DNA of 64,000 nt from JAUNSR01 sp036655355 (GCA_036655355.1 JAVVQG010000011.1:81468-145467); one strand, 5' to 3'. Positions 34,524 through 43,437 are shown, counted from the stretch's first letter. Numbers and translations are program-made. The notes: a model not told the origin generated them from the sequence alone.

Positions 34524-35411
34524 TTATTCCGGTCCGGAATAAAGCTCTTTAAGAGACTTTACCACTTCGAACTGCTGCGAACTGAACTTACGTGCAAAGA
34601 GGAGCGGAGAACTTACAAGTTCATCCAAATCCTCATCTTTCCACACATAAGGTCCTCCTCGGGTCCAATCAATCGCCCGCATCGCGTTTGATTCCGATTC
34701 ATCCCCCTTATATAATTTTTTCCTGAATGAGGAATTCCACACCAGGGTCTGAATAAATATTTCGTCGGGACAGAGCGTATATCTGAATCTTCGGAGAATT
34801 ACCTCTTTGTATTGTATGATTAGTCCGCACAAATCATGGGTGATACTCACCCATTGACTACCCTTTTTAAATTCAAATTCACGAGACCGTTGATAGAAGC
34901 ACACTTTCTGAAGCGTAAGAACAACATTCCGGCAGAATGCACGCACCTTATGAGAGGTGGTTCCTTTATCCTTCATCCGTTCCGTAAATAAATAATAGCG
35001 ACCTACTTTACGCTTTAAGTCGCGATCATGAGATTTACCGTTCCAAAACCCCACAAATTCTTCTCCTTGATGGGTTCCAAAGAAAGTGTGGATGTAATCC
35101 TGACTCTTAAGCGGCAGATCTACACCCGACATGAGGTGATAATATGCATAAGGGCCATTGCGGTAGGCATTTTCAAAAAGCAGGTATTCAATTTTCACCA
35201 AACTGATGTCTCCCCAATACGCTTTCAACGGATTTTCAATCAGATAAAGAGATGCATGTTTTAATTTCAGAGCGCTTATCTGAGCATAAAGTGCGGGAGA
35301 GCGTTTATCTATGTGAAGATAGATATCGTTCCGTTCATCATCCAGCATGGTTAGCAAAACCTCTAACACGGGATATTCATTGTGCGCTATGATCAGAAAA
35401 GCATGTTTCAT
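34524..35411 (-). CDS. GT14 (core-2/I-branching-type) N-acetylglucosaminyltransferase-like protein
   Basis: A 295-residue glycosyltransferase resembling eukaryotic core-2/I-branching enzymes. Landmarks are FLIIAHNEYPVLEVLLTMLD, IYLHIDKRS, YYHLMSGVDLPLKSQDYIHT and KGSQWVSITHDLC, with CPDEIFIQTLVWNS near the C-terminus. Family members are metal-independent and usually make beta-1,6 GlcNAc or xylosyl branches. It lies 10 bp after glf and 53 bp before the last GT2. Acceptor and donor are not known; a branch sugar on the glycan made by this operon is the simplest reading. Confidence 0.85.
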   Translation of the reverse strand: MKHAFLIIAHNEYPVLEVLLTMLDDERNDIYLHIDKRSPALYAQISALKLKHASLYLIENPLKAYWGDISLVKIEYLLFENAYRNGPYAYYHLMSGVDLPLKSQDYIHTFFGTHQGEEFVGFWNGKSHDRDLKRKVGRYYLFTERMKDKGTTSHKVRAFCRNVVLTLQKVCFYQRSREFEFKKGSQWVSITHDLCGLIIQYKEVILRRFRYTLCPDEIFIQTLVWNSSFRKKLYKGDESESNAMRAIDWTRGGPYVWKDEDLDELVSSPLLFARKFSSQQFEVVKSLKELYSGPE

Positions 35412-35421
35412 TTCTCTATCG

Positions 35422-36537
35422 TCAATTTTTCACGTTTGCTTCTTTTTCCCACAGGGCAAAAGCGGCAATGATGGTATCGTCCATATCGGCATACGTATAT
35501 TGGGCCAAACGACCTCCGAACAAAACGTTCGCATGTTGCGCCGCCAACGCACTGTATTGTCTGAACATCTCCGTATTACGTGCGTCGTTGACCGGGTAAT
35601 AAGGCTCCTTTCCGGGTTCGAAGCTATCGGGATATTCATACGTCACAACGGTATCGGGTTGGGTACCGTATTCAAAATGTTTGTGTTCGATTACACGGGT
35701 ATAAGGCACGCTTCCCTCCGTGTAATTAATCACCGCATTTCCCTGAAAATCCGGAATGTCCATGTGCTGATGATCAAAACGGAGACTCCGGTATTCAAGA
35801 CGACCGCAACTGTAATCGAAATATTCATCGATACATCCTGTAAAGAGCACCTTTTCGGCCAATGCGTCAAACTCCGCGCGATTCTCAAAGTAATCTGTAT
35901 CCAAACGCACTTCGATTCCATCGAGTAATGCGTCGATCAACACATTGTATCCCCCTTTCGGCACTCCCTGATAAGCATCGTTGAAATAATTATTATCGTA
36001 AACAAAGCGAAACGGAATGCGACGGATGATAAATGCGGGTAATTCCGTAGCGGGACGTCCCCATTGCTTTTCGGTATAGCCTTTGATGAAGCGATAATAA
36101 ATATCCTTTCCGCATAACTTAAGCGCCTGTTCTTCGAGGTTGGCGGGTTCAACGATATGCGCAAACTCACTGCGTTGCTCTTCAATTTTGGCTTTGGCCT
36201 CAGCCGGAGTTTTCACACCCCAAAGCTGATAGAAGGTATGCATGTTGAAAGGCAGGTTGTATAAATGCCCCTCAAAAGAAGCTAAAGGAGAGTTGGTATA
36301 ACGGTTAAACTCAACCAGATTATTGACATAATCCCAGACTTCCTTGTTGTCGGTATGAAAGATATGCGCTCCGTATTTGTGTACGCGAATACCGGCGGTA
36401 TCTTCACAATATATATTGCCTCCCCGATGATTTCGCTTGTCTATTACCAGACAGCGTTTTCCGGCTGCTTTTGCTTTATGGGCAAATACAGCTCCGAAAA
36501 GACCGGATCCTACTATCAAATAATCGTAGTTCTTCAT
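35422..36537 (-). CDS. glf: UDP-galactopyranose mutase
   Basis: Flavoenzyme that converts UDP-galactopyranose to UDP-galactofuranose, the donor for Galf residues. The 371-residue protein from MKNYDYLIVGSGLFGAVFAH has the FAD dinucleotide fold at the start, the glf motifs NHRGGNIY, GAHIFHT and GYTEKQWGR, and the C-terminal block VTYEYPDSFEPGKEPYYPVN. An ATG at 36552 would add five residues; the ATG at 36537 sits directly behind the leader motif GATAATATACAAATG, which also precedes another gene here, so it is preferred. The gene makes a galactofuranose-containing product of this operon likely. Confidence 0.95.
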   Translation of the reverse strand: MKNYDYLIVGSGLFGAVFAHKAKAAGKRCLVIDKRNHRGGNIYCEDTAGIRVHKYGAHIFHTDNKEVWDYVNNLVEFNRYTNSPLASFEGHLYNLPFNMHTFYQLWGVKTPAEAKAKIEEQRSEFAHIVEPANLEEQALKLCGKDIYYRFIKGYTEKQWGRPATELPAFIIRRIPFRFVYDNNYFNDAYQGVPKGGYNVLIDALLDGIEVRLDTDYFENRAEFDALAEKVLFTGCIDEYFDYSCGRLEYRSLRFDHQHMDIPDFQGNAVINYTEGSVPYTRVIEHKHFEYGTQPDTVVTYEYPDSFEPGKEPYYPVNDARNTEMFRQYSALAAQHANVLFGGRLAQYTYADMDDTIIAAFALWEKEANVKN

Positions 36538-36676
36538 TTGTATATTATCCATTTTTTACCACTAAGGTCAAATGCGCCATCGATACACCTTTTCGGGGTG
36601 TAGAGCTCATCGCTAGATGAACGACGGCGATCTCATTTGTATATTATCTATTTTAAATATTCCGGGAGAAAACTGA

Positions 36677-37594
36677 TTATTCGGATTTCTCTAGAAATAG
36701 CTTTCCAAATTTAGAAGCGATGGTTGTATCGTGACATATATAACCATCCTTATATAAATCATTGTATTTTGGCGATCCGATTACGCGTTCGTATTCTGCC
36801 TCGAGCTTCCCCTCTTTGTGCAACTCATAGAAATAACGCCAGTGTCGTCCACCATGTTTACTGCGGCGCTGTTCAAGTTGGCGTCCGCCATTAATCATCT
36901 TTTCAAGGAAATGATCTTTTCCCCTGATGTTATAGTGATATACCTGGATGGTACTCTTGGTTTCATTTTTCGGAAACATCGTTACCTTGTGGTTCCCCAT
37001 CGATATCTGCAGATAACCGGCGGTACGGTGCATCACCTTTTTATTTTGTCTTTCGAACAAGGAGTAGCGAGACAGATCATAACGATCCGGATCGGCAACC
37101 GCTTTCACGGTACGGCTCCATTGCCAGAACGGAACACCCTCTTCCGGATACACGCTTCGCATCTCACAAGCCTGTACATTGGCTGAGCTGTTTGCAATCT
37201 CTTTTTTCAGATTTCCCAGAGGCGTGTACCACAACTCGTCGGCGTCGGCATTAATCACCCAGTCTGCTTTATACTCACGTTTCGCTTTCCAAACCATCCG
37301 GTCTACCCAGACCTTCTGTTCATAATCCGTGGCTTTCTCTTCGATCACCTCTACAATCCATCCTTTCTGTTGGTATTTACGGATAATCTCAGGAGTGCGG
37401 TCGGTTGAATTATTGTCCGTTACGATAAAGGCATCCACCCCCATCGCTTTATGGAACAACAGGTTTTCCTCCAACATATCCTCTTCGTTCTTTACCAACA
37501 ACGTCATCATCAACTTAGGCGACTTTTTCTTTTTAAAAAGCATAAAGATCTCGGCCAGTGCGAATCCGATTTTTTTAAATAAATGGCTGTTCAT
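36677..37594 (-). CDS. GT2-like glycosyltransferase (Glyco_tranf_2_4 type)
   Basis: A 305-residue cytosolic glycosyltransferase. The sequence SPKLMMTLLVKNEEDMLEEN, VDAFIVTDNNSTDRTPEI and the metal motif WVINADADELW show a GT-A fold of the Glyco_tranf_2_4 subgroup. A long basic tail follows (QLEQRRSKHGGRHWRYFYEL). The in-frame ATG at 37630 would overlap the GT11 gene by 25 bp; the ATG at 37594 follows a better spaced leader. It is in the middle of the glycan operon. Donor and linkage are unknown. Confidence 0.82.
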   Translation of the reverse strand: MNSHLFKKIGFALAEIFMLFKKKKSPKLMMTLLVKNEEDMLEENLLFHKAMGVDAFIVTDNNSTDRTPEIIRKYQQKGWIVEVIEEKATDYEQKVWVDRMVWKAKREYKADWVINADADELWYTPLGNLKKEIANSSANVQACEMRSVYPEEGVPFWQWSRTVKAVADPDRYDLSRYSLFERQNKKVMHRTAGYLQISMGNHKVTMFPKNETKSTIQVYHYNIRGKDHFLEKMINGGRQLEQRRSKHGGRHWRYFYELHKEGKLEAEYERVIGSPKYNDLYKDGYICHDTTIASKFGKLFLEKSE

Positions 37595-37605
37595 ATTGTA
37601 CCTGA

Positions 37606-38451
37606 TTAGGAAATTGACACTTTTACCCACTCTTTGGGATAGATATGAGGAGTTTCACAATGTTGGAACCAACGTTCCGGGACCAACACCGTTTTATCTT
37701 TTTTCGGATTCAGCCATGCTCCCCACCAGCTGAATGTACTGTTGCAAATGATATGATGACGGCAATGACTCATGAGCATCATATCCTGCCAACTCTCATC
37801 GTTACGGTTCCAATCAATATAAACGACATTTTCCAAAACGATGTTTTCCTTCACCCAAGCGATATCGTCAGAGAATACATAGTAATTAGGAGATGCAATT
37901 TTCTGCTCCATCGCTGCAATCGCATTGCGATAATAAGGCAGCTGACAGACACTCCCGGTGGTCTTCCAGTGTTTCGGCTGCAGGTAATCTCCGCGACGGA
38001 TATGCAGTGAAACGGCCTTTTCGTCACCGGCAAGCTGCTCGAGCAATTGCAGACTTTTTTCGTTCGCCCGACTTTTATCGAATGTAAATGCCTCGCGTAC
38101 TTCCTCTTTCATATCGGCGAAGAATCGTTCCGACTGATAAAAGCCCTTGAAGTACAACAACGGCCACATGTATCTCTTTTCATACGATTTCAAGGTTGAA
38201 AGATCTTGCTTGCGTTCATAGATCTTTTTAAAGAATAAAAATTCAATCACCTTTTTCAATGGCTGCCAGATACAGAATTCCGTTTTAGGCAACTTAAATA
38301 CCCGATTCATCTCATAACCGTAATGCACGTGGTAATTCACAATATCAGACAAATCGATACGAGTTTCCGGATAACGCTTTTTCATCCGCAGATAAAGAGC
38401 ATATATAAACATCTGGTTACCCAGACCTCCCGTTACTTTTATAAGACGCAT
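37606..38451 (-). CDS. GT11 alpha-1,2-fucosyltransferase family protein
   Basis: A 281-residue enzyme that should transfer fucose from GDP-fucose. The first lines VTGGLGNQMFIYALYLRMKK and the GDP-binding motif HIRRGDY (150-156), then YYVFSDDIAWVKEN and CNSTFSWWGAWLNPKKDK, are the three landmarks of GT11. Length is normal. It lies in the glycan operon between two GT2 genes. In gut Bacteroidales, fucosylated surface glycans can mimic host structures. No GDP-fucose pathway gene is in the window. Confidence 0.93.
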   Translation of the reverse strand: MRLIKVTGGLGNQMFIYALYLRMKKRYPETRIDLSDIVNYHVHYGYEMNRVFKLPKTEFCIWQPLKKVIEFLFFKKIYERKQDLSTLKSYEKRYMWPLLYFKGFYQSERFFADMKEEVREAFTFDKSRANEKSLQLLEQLAGDEKAVSLHIRRGDYLQPKHWKTTGSVCQLPYYRNAIAAMEQKIASPNYYVFSDDIAWVKENIVLENVVYIDWNRNDESWQDMMLMSHCRHHIICNSTFSWWGAWLNPKKDKTVLVPERWFQHCETPHIYPKEWVKVSIS

Positions 38452-38498
38452 ATAGTTTAGTTGGATTTTTAATTAATTAGCGGATCACTCTCGGATGG

Positions 38499-39398
38499 TT
38501 ATCGGATGATTCCCAGTTTTTCGGATATCCCGTTACGGTAAGCCTTCCAGAAAGCAGCGATATCGGATAAACGATAACCATCTGTAAAAGGAGCGGTGCA
38601 AAGCGCGGTAAATATGTAACCGCTCACCCCGATCAGACTACGCAGGTATCTTACCGAAAAATTGCGACCATAACGATGATTCAGATAGGCCGAATTACGA
38701 ATCTGGTAAAAGCGCTTCCATTTCTTTTTCTTGTTCCGTTCACTCCAGCTGTCATTTGAAAAGAATTTCTCCTTATCCATCAACGCGGCAGGCACATAGA
38801 GGATCTTGTATCCCGCCAAAACGGTACGCAGACAATAATCTGTGTCATCGCAGAATATAAAAAGCTCGCGGTTGGGCAAACCCACCTGTTCCACCACTTC
38901 CCTTCGGATACATAAACCCTCGAAAGCGGCACCACGTATCTCTGTAGGAGCGGTAACTTCTTGTTTCGAAAGTTTGCCTTTATACATCGATGCAAACGGA
39001 TTGGTCAGATTATATTCACAGAATTCATGTGTAAAGATCTTTCCCTCCTGCAAACGACGCGGAGCAAGAATGCCCGTTTCGGATGAGGCACTGTGCACCA
39101 ACAACTGTTCCAGACAATCGCGACGCGGAAAAACATCGTCGTCCATGCACCAAATCCAGTCGGCTCCCGCTTCAAAGGCGTATTGAATACCGGTAAAAAA
39201 GCCACCCGATCCACCTACATTCTCCTGGTGTATAACCGTAAGATCGGTTTGGGCATCCAACCACACATCCGTTCCGTCCGTGCTTCCGTTATTCACCACC
39301 ACAATGGTTGCGATGGGATTATTCTGTCTGAGACAATCTATATTTCGTTGTAAGAGTTTTAACCGGTTGTACGTGACCACTACAGCAAATACTTTCAT
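38499..39398 (-). CDS. GT2 glycosyltransferase, GlfT2/rhamnosyltransferase-like, second copy
   Basis: A 299-residue GT-A enzyme related to the one at 33547. KVFAVVVTYNRLKLLQRNID, VNNGSTDGTDVWL, ENVGGSGGFFTGIQYAFEAG and CMDDDVFPRRD are the GlfT2-like motifs, and FIFCDDTDYCLRTVLAGYKI matches the second acidic block of the other copy. It is the second gene of the operon, after the kinase-like gene. Two such enzymes with glf point to an alternating or two-step Galf (or rhamnose) addition; the linkage is unknown. Confidence 0.87.
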   Translation of the reverse strand: MKVFAVVVTYNRLKLLQRNIDCLRQNNPIATIVVVNNGSTDGTDVWLDAQTDLTVIHQENVGGSGGFFTGIQYAFEAGADWIWCMDDDVFPRRDCLEQLLVHSASSETGILAPRRLQEGKIFTHEFCEYNLTNPFASMYKGKLSKQEVTAPTEIRGAAFEGLCIRREVVEQVGLPNRELFIFCDDTDYCLRTVLAGYKILYVPAALMDKEKFFSNDSWSERNKKKKWKRFYQIRNSAYLNHRYGRNFSVRYLRSLIGVSGYIFTALCTAPFTDGYRLSDIAAFWKAYRNGISEKLGIIR

Positions 39399-39408
39399 AA
39401 GGCACCTT

Positions 39409-40161
39409 TTAATAAAGATTATTTATTTTACCTGACTGCTTGCTTCTGAATTTCTTCATCAACTCAACGCACTCCTCCACATCAAATCCTCTTGCGGCAG
39501 CATACTCCTCAGCCATCCAGCGATGCATTTGAGGGGTAGCCGGAAGACGTTCGAAATTCTTACATCCCGATTTGATGTCCAGCGGACCGATCGCCATTCG
39601 ATTTAAATCCACAATTTCGATCTTCACTCCTTCCGCCGTTTTTTCAAACAAGATGTTCCCCCTACCGTAATCTTTATGGGCATATCCGTTCTCATGCAGA
39701 ATTGCGGTAATACGGCCTACCTGGCGAAGGACTTCCTCTTCATATTCGAACTTCTTGTCGAAAAGCTCCCCATAGGTATGCGTACACTCCGACAAACAGG
39801 TTACAAAATAGCTCTCATTAAACAAAAGAGCTTTCCGCTGATTGATGTATCCCACCGGTGTTGGCGTTCCCACTCCGATTTGGCGATACAACGCCGCATA
39901 GTCGTATGAACGTTTTGCTTTGGAGGGACGGAAAATTCCATAAATAAAGCGATTGATGAAATTCGGTTTATGAAAAGACTTTACAACGTATTGTTTTCCG
40001 TTATATTCCATTCTCCGCAGTTCATTGCGCCCTTTGTGGATTACAACCCCTTCATTCTTAGCAAATCGGTCGGATAATGAGTCCATAAATGATTCGAGCC
40101 CATTAAAATCCGGATGAAGGGTCAGCGTGCGAAGAGAAAATAAATTGGCGATTTTATTCAT
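39409..40161 (-). CDS. Kdo/WaaP-family lipopolysaccharide kinase-like protein
   Basis: A 250-residue kinase-fold protein that probably phosphorylates a sugar of the LPS core or lipid A-proximal region. It has the ATP lysine in YVVKSF (Lys61), the catalytic loop AHKDYGRGNILF (161-172; Asp164, Asn169) and DLN (185-187) in place of DFG, as in WaaP/InaA/KdkA proteins. It is the first gene of the operon, 110 nt behind its -7 box (40277-40284) and a leader with two competing hairpins. Substrate is inferred from the family and neighbours. Confidence 0.86.
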   Translation of the reverse strand: MNKIANLFSLRTLTLHPDFNGLESFMDSLSDRFAKNEGVVIHKGRNELRRMEYNGKQYVVKSFHKPNFINRFIYGIFRPSKAKRSYDYAALYRQIGVGTPTPVGYINQRKALLFNESYFVTCLSECTHTYGELFDKKFEYEEEVLRQVGRITAILHENGYAHKDYGRGNILFEKTAEGVKIEIVDLNRMAIGPLDIKSGCKNFERLPATPQMHRWMAEEYAAARGFDVEECVELMKKFRSKQSGKINNLY

Positions 40162-40213
40162 AAGGATTTTTTTCAGAAGTCATTTTCCAACGTTTTGATA
40201 CCAATCTGTCATC

Positions 40214-40247
40214 GAACAGCCCCTCTTTGGGCTTGTTCATTGAACAA
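40214..40247 (-). promoter_or_regulatory. Competing hairpins in the glycan operon leader
   Basis: TTGTTCA-T-TGAACAA (40233-40247) is one stem. GAACAGCCCC with GGGCTTGTTC (40214-40238) is another and uses the same TTGTTC bases, so both cannot form together. The place in the leader, between promoter and first gene, suits attenuation. Confidence 0.45.
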
Positions 40248-40276
40248 CAGGATGGAAAATTGACTAAAAACAGTCG

Positions 40277-40284
40277 CAAAGATA
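40277..40284 (-). promoter_or_regulatory. Bacteroidota -7 box of the glycan operon
   Basis: Reads TATCTTTG then CG on the minus strand. It is the only good box found upstream of the seven-gene operon (40161 to 33547). Confidence 0.6.
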
Positions 40285-40403
40285 ATAAACTCCGGACAGA
40301 TAGTAGCGGCCGACTCTCTTCTTTTGAGTTAAAGCATCTTTTAATGTTAAATATTTATAGACAATAAGTTAAATTACAACGGGGAGGAAGTGGGAGGTGG
40401 AAA

Positions 40404-40441
40404 AAAGAAAGCTCCCCAGGTTGAGACCCGAGGAGCTTTAC
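40404..40441 (-). terminator. Intrinsic terminator of the alcohol dehydrogenase gene
   Basis: AAAGCTCC (40408-40415) pairs with GGAGCTTT (40432-40439); a T-rich run follows on the minus strand. Confidence 0.82.
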
Positions 40442-40458
40442 GAAAGGGAGTGAGGGAA

Positions 40459-41604
40459 TTATTTACTATTTTCAAGAATCTCTTTCACTTTGGATGAATC
40501 GATGTTCTGATTCTCACCCAGTTTCCAGTTACGGTCTTTCATGCGGCCCGCAATCACCTCGATGATATCATCGCCAACGCCATATACGGAAAGACGTGTT
40601 CCGATACCCAGCGACTGGAAGAACCCTTCTGTCTTGGCAATCGACTCATCGATTCGCTCTTGAACGGTTCCGGAAGTGATGTGCCAGATACGTTCGCCGT
40701 ACTGAATCGTTTTCTCACCTTTTTCATCGCGCATCACACTCATTACGCGCGGCATCACAATCGCCAATGTTACGGCATGTGTCAGATTCGTCAATGCGGT
40801 TAATTCATGGCCGATCATATGGGTAGCCCAATCCTGCGGAACGCCCATCGCAATAAATCCGTTCAGTGCCATGGTGGCAGACAACATGAATCCGGCCATC
40901 GCATCGTAATCCGGATGTTCAGCCATCACCTTCGGTGCTACTTCGATCAACGTCTGCATCACACCTTCGGCCCAACGGTCCATCAACGGATTCACATCCG
41001 GTCTGGTAAGGTATTGCTCCATCACATGCACATAAGAGTCAATCAGTCCGCAAGCGATCTGAAACTTAGGCAAAGAGTAAAGCACCTGCGGATCAAGAAT
41101 AGAGAATTGCGGGTAATCGCCGAACATCGCATACTTCTCCTGTGTGGCTGCTTTCGTAATCACCGCTCCGTTATTCATCTCAGAGCCGGTAGCGGCTAAT
41201 GTTAATACGGTTGCGAAAGGAATCTGTTTTACCTCGATTTTTTGATTCGTCACTACTTCCCAACAATCGCCCGGATAGTTGATCGCTTTGGAAATGAATT
41301 TCGTGCCGTCGATAACCGAGCCGCCACCTACGGCCAACAGGTAATCCACTTTTTCTTCTCTGGCCTGCAGCACTGCTTTCATCAACGTTTCATAGTGCGG
41401 ATTAGGCTCTATTCCCCAGAATTCAACAAAATCAAATCCCTGAAGGGCCTTTACCACCTGGTCATAAACGCCGTTCTTTTTCACGCTACCGCCTCCAAAT
41501 GTAACCATGATCTTGGCGCCTTTCTGGATTTCAGCGGATAACTGTGCAATTGTGTCTTTTCCGAAAATGATTTTTACCGGATTTTGGAATGAGAAATTTT
41601 CCAT
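40459..41604 (-). CDS. Iron-containing alcohol dehydrogenase (YqhD/butanol dehydrogenase-like)
   Basis: A 381-residue NAD(P)H-dependent group III dehydrogenase that reduces aldehydes. The start MENFSFQNPVKIIFGKDTIA, the nucleotide motif AVGGGSVIDGTKFI (about residues 93-106) and the metal region MGVPQDWATHMIGHELTALT with conserved histidines, followed by NLTHAVTLAIVMP, are those of the YqhD/BDH subgroup. Length is normal. It is monocistronic and faces away from the thioesterase gene. Substrate range and cofactor preference are not readable here. Confidence 0.92.
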   Translation of the reverse strand: MENFSFQNPVKIIFGKDTIAQLSAEIQKGAKIMVTFGGGSVKKNGVYDQVVKALQGFDFVEFWGIEPNPHYETLMKAVLQAREEKVDYLLAVGGGSVIDGTKFISKAINYPGDCWEVVTNQKIEVKQIPFATVLTLAATGSEMNNGAVITKAATQEKYAMFGDYPQFSILDPQVLYSLPKFQIACGLIDSYVHVMEQYLTRPDVNPLMDRWAEGVMQTLIEVAPKVMAEHPDYDAMAGFMLSATMALNGFIAMGVPQDWATHMIGHELTALTNLTHAVTLAIVMPRVMSVMRDEKGEKTIQYGERIWHITSGTVQERIDESIAKTEGFFQSLGIGTRLSVYGVGDDIIEVIAGRMKDRNWKLGENQNIDSSKVKEILENSK

Positions 41605-41743
41605 TTCGTATATTATTAAGATAACTGTTTATAAAACGTACGTGTTTATATCATTTAAATTTACAATCTTAATATCAAATTTTCATATTTACCTCATTAA
41701 ATTTAGCTAATTTCGATATTAAAAATAAGCTACGATCCACAGA

Positions 41744-42157
41744 ATGAATAAATATATTTTTGAACTTGAATTTAAGGTACGTGATTACGAATGCGATATG
41801 CAAGGTGTGGTGAACAATGCGGTGTATCAGAATTACCTGGAGCATACGCGTCATGAGTTCATCGACTCGTTGGGTGAAAGTTTCCGGGTACTGACCGAGA
41901 ACAACATCACCCCTATGGTTGCGAAGGCGGAGATTGAATACAAGGTTTCCCTTCGCAGCGGCGATTCTTTCATCAGTCGTCTTTACCTGAAACGTAAAGG
42001 TCCCCGTTATCTCTTCTTTCAAGACATCTACCGCAAGAGCGATGAAAAACTGTGTGTGAAAGCGCAGATTCAGATCATCAGCGTGGTGAACGGGCGACTT
42101 ACCCGAGGCGATGAGTTCGCTACGGTTTTTGCTCCCTTCCTACAAGAGGCACTCTGA
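41744..42157 (+). CDS. Acyl-CoA thioesterase, hotdog fold (4-hydroxybenzoyl-CoA thioesterase-like)
   Basis: A 137-residue single hotdog domain that hydrolyses acyl-CoA thioesters. The active-site region VRDYECDMQGVVNNAVYQNY fits the D-x-D-x-x-G-x-V-N-N-x-x-Y pattern of YbgC/4HBT proteins, with the later helix YLEHTRHEF. Cytosolic. The last codons form the start of a 68-bp tandem repeat that fills the gap before dprA, so the C-terminus itself may be prone to change. Substrate unknown. Confidence 0.9.
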   Translation: MNKYIFELEFKVRDYECDMQGVVNNAVYQNYLEHTRHEFIDSLGESFRVLTENNITPMVAKAEIEYKVSLRSGDSFISRLYLKRKGPRYLFFQDIYRKSDEKLCVKAQIQIISVVNGRLTRGDEFATVFAPFLQEAL

Positions 42158-42300
42158 ACCATCCGTCAACGGTAAACCTCTGAGCCTTGAAGTTATAGGC
42201 TAATTTCCTACAAGAGACTCTTTGAACCATCCGTCAACGGTAAGCCTCTGAGCCTTGAAGTTATAGGCTAACTTGCGACACGAGGCTCTCTAAACTCCCT
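42137..42300 (+). repeat. 68-bp tandem repeat between the thioesterase gene and dprA
   Basis: Copies begin at 42137, 42205 and 42273 (the third partial and diverged). Each full copy reads TTCCTACAAGAG, then CCATCCGTCAACGGTAA, then GAGCCTTGAAGTTATAGGCT. The first copy starts inside the last seven codons of the thioesterase gene. Confidence 0.85.
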
Positions 42301-42315
42301 TTAATCCTTATTGAA

Positions 42316-43431
42316 ATGCCAACCAATACCGAAACACTCCGTTATGCCATCGCACTTTGCAGGATCAAAGGGATCGGTGATGTTCTTGCCCGTAAATTGA
42401 TTGAGAACTTCGGATCACCGGAAGCTATTTTCCGTGAAAAACCGGATACGCTGGCTCTGATTCCCCGAATCGGCACGCAACTCGCACTCGGGGTAACGGA
42501 TCGTTCGTTGTTGGAGATTGCAGATAAGGAGATCGCCTTCATTTCACAGAATGGAATCGACTCTTTCTATTTTGAAGATGAGGAGTATCCCGAACAGTTA
42601 CGGGATTGTACGGATGCGCCGTTGCTCCTGTTTTACAAAGGAGAAACGGAGCTGAAGGGGAAACGGTTCGTGAGCATGGTCGGTACCCGAAGCTGTACGC
42701 AATACGGCATCGACCTCATCGAGAATTTCTTGCAAGAGATGGCCGCTCTGGCACCCGAAGTGGTGATTGTGAGCGGACTTGCGTACGGGATCGACGTGAA
42801 CGCTCATAAATCGGCTTTAAAAAACGGTTTGTCCACCATCGGCGTATTGGCCCACGGTTTGGATCGCATCTACCCTTACGTACACCGGCAAATCGCCAAA
42901 CAGATGTTGGAACAGGGTGGGCTGCTCACGGAATACCTCTCGGAAACAAATCCTGACCGGGGAAATTTCCTAGCTCGCAATCGCATTATAGCGGGCTTAA
43001 GCGACGCAACCATCGTAGTTGAATCTGCCGACAAGGGCGGTTCTATCGTCACCGCAAACATTGCCAATACGTACGGCCGAGACGTATTCGCTTTTCCGGG
43101 AAGAACCTCCGACAGGTATTCGGAAGGATGCAATCGCCTGATTCGCCAAAATCGAGCGGCACTGATCACGGGTGCTTCCGATTTCCTGGAGCTGATGAAT
43201 TGGCTTCCCGACTCACCGGGCGAGCAAGAGATACAAATGGAGATTCCCTTCGATCTCTCTTCCGAGGAGCAACAAATCGTGGAATTACTGACCCGGTACG
43301 GCGAAATGCATCTCAACCGTTTGGTGGTGGAAACAGAAATCCCCATCAGCGAACTGACGGGGATTCTGATGGAATTGGAATTCCGTAATATGGTTCGCCC
43401 TTATCCGGGCGGCATGTATCGTTTGAAATGA
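42316..43431 (+). CDS. dprA: DNA-processing protein DprA
   Basis: Loads RecA on incoming single strands in natural transformation. The 371-residue protein has an N-terminal SAM/HhH-like region (CRIKGIGDVLARKLIENFGS), the extended Rossmann fold with MVGTRSCTQYG, VSGLAYGIDVNAHKSAL and FPGRTSDRYSEGCNRLI, and a C-terminal winged-helix-like DML1 domain (about 305-370; EEQQIVELLTRYGEMHLNRL). Length is that of a complete Bacteroidota DprA. It follows the thioesterase gene beyond the 68-bp repeats and ends 6 bp from the stop of znuC. Confidence 0.95.
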   Translation: MPTNTETLRYAIALCRIKGIGDVLARKLIENFGSPEAIFREKPDTLALIPRIGTQLALGVTDRSLLEIADKEIAFISQNGIDSFYFEDEEYPEQLRDCTDAPLLLFYKGETELKGKRFVSMVGTRSCTQYGIDLIENFLQEMAALAPEVVIVSGLAYGIDVNAHKSALKNGLSTIGVLAHGLDRIYPYVHRQIAKQMLEQGGLLTEYLSETNPDRGNFLARNRIIAGLSDATIVVESADKGGSIVTANIANTYGRDVFAFPGRTSDRYSEGCNRLIRQNRAALITGASDFLELMNWLPDSPGEQEIQMEIPFDLSSEEQQIVELLTRYGEMHLNRLVVETEIPISELTGILMELEFRNMVRPYPGGMYRLK

Positions 43432-43437
43432 TCGATA

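Noticed and set aside
33547..40161. Capsular polysaccharide locus
   Set aside because: No UpxY/UpxZ, Wzx, Wzy, initiating transferase or chain-length gene; LPS-type decoration fits better.
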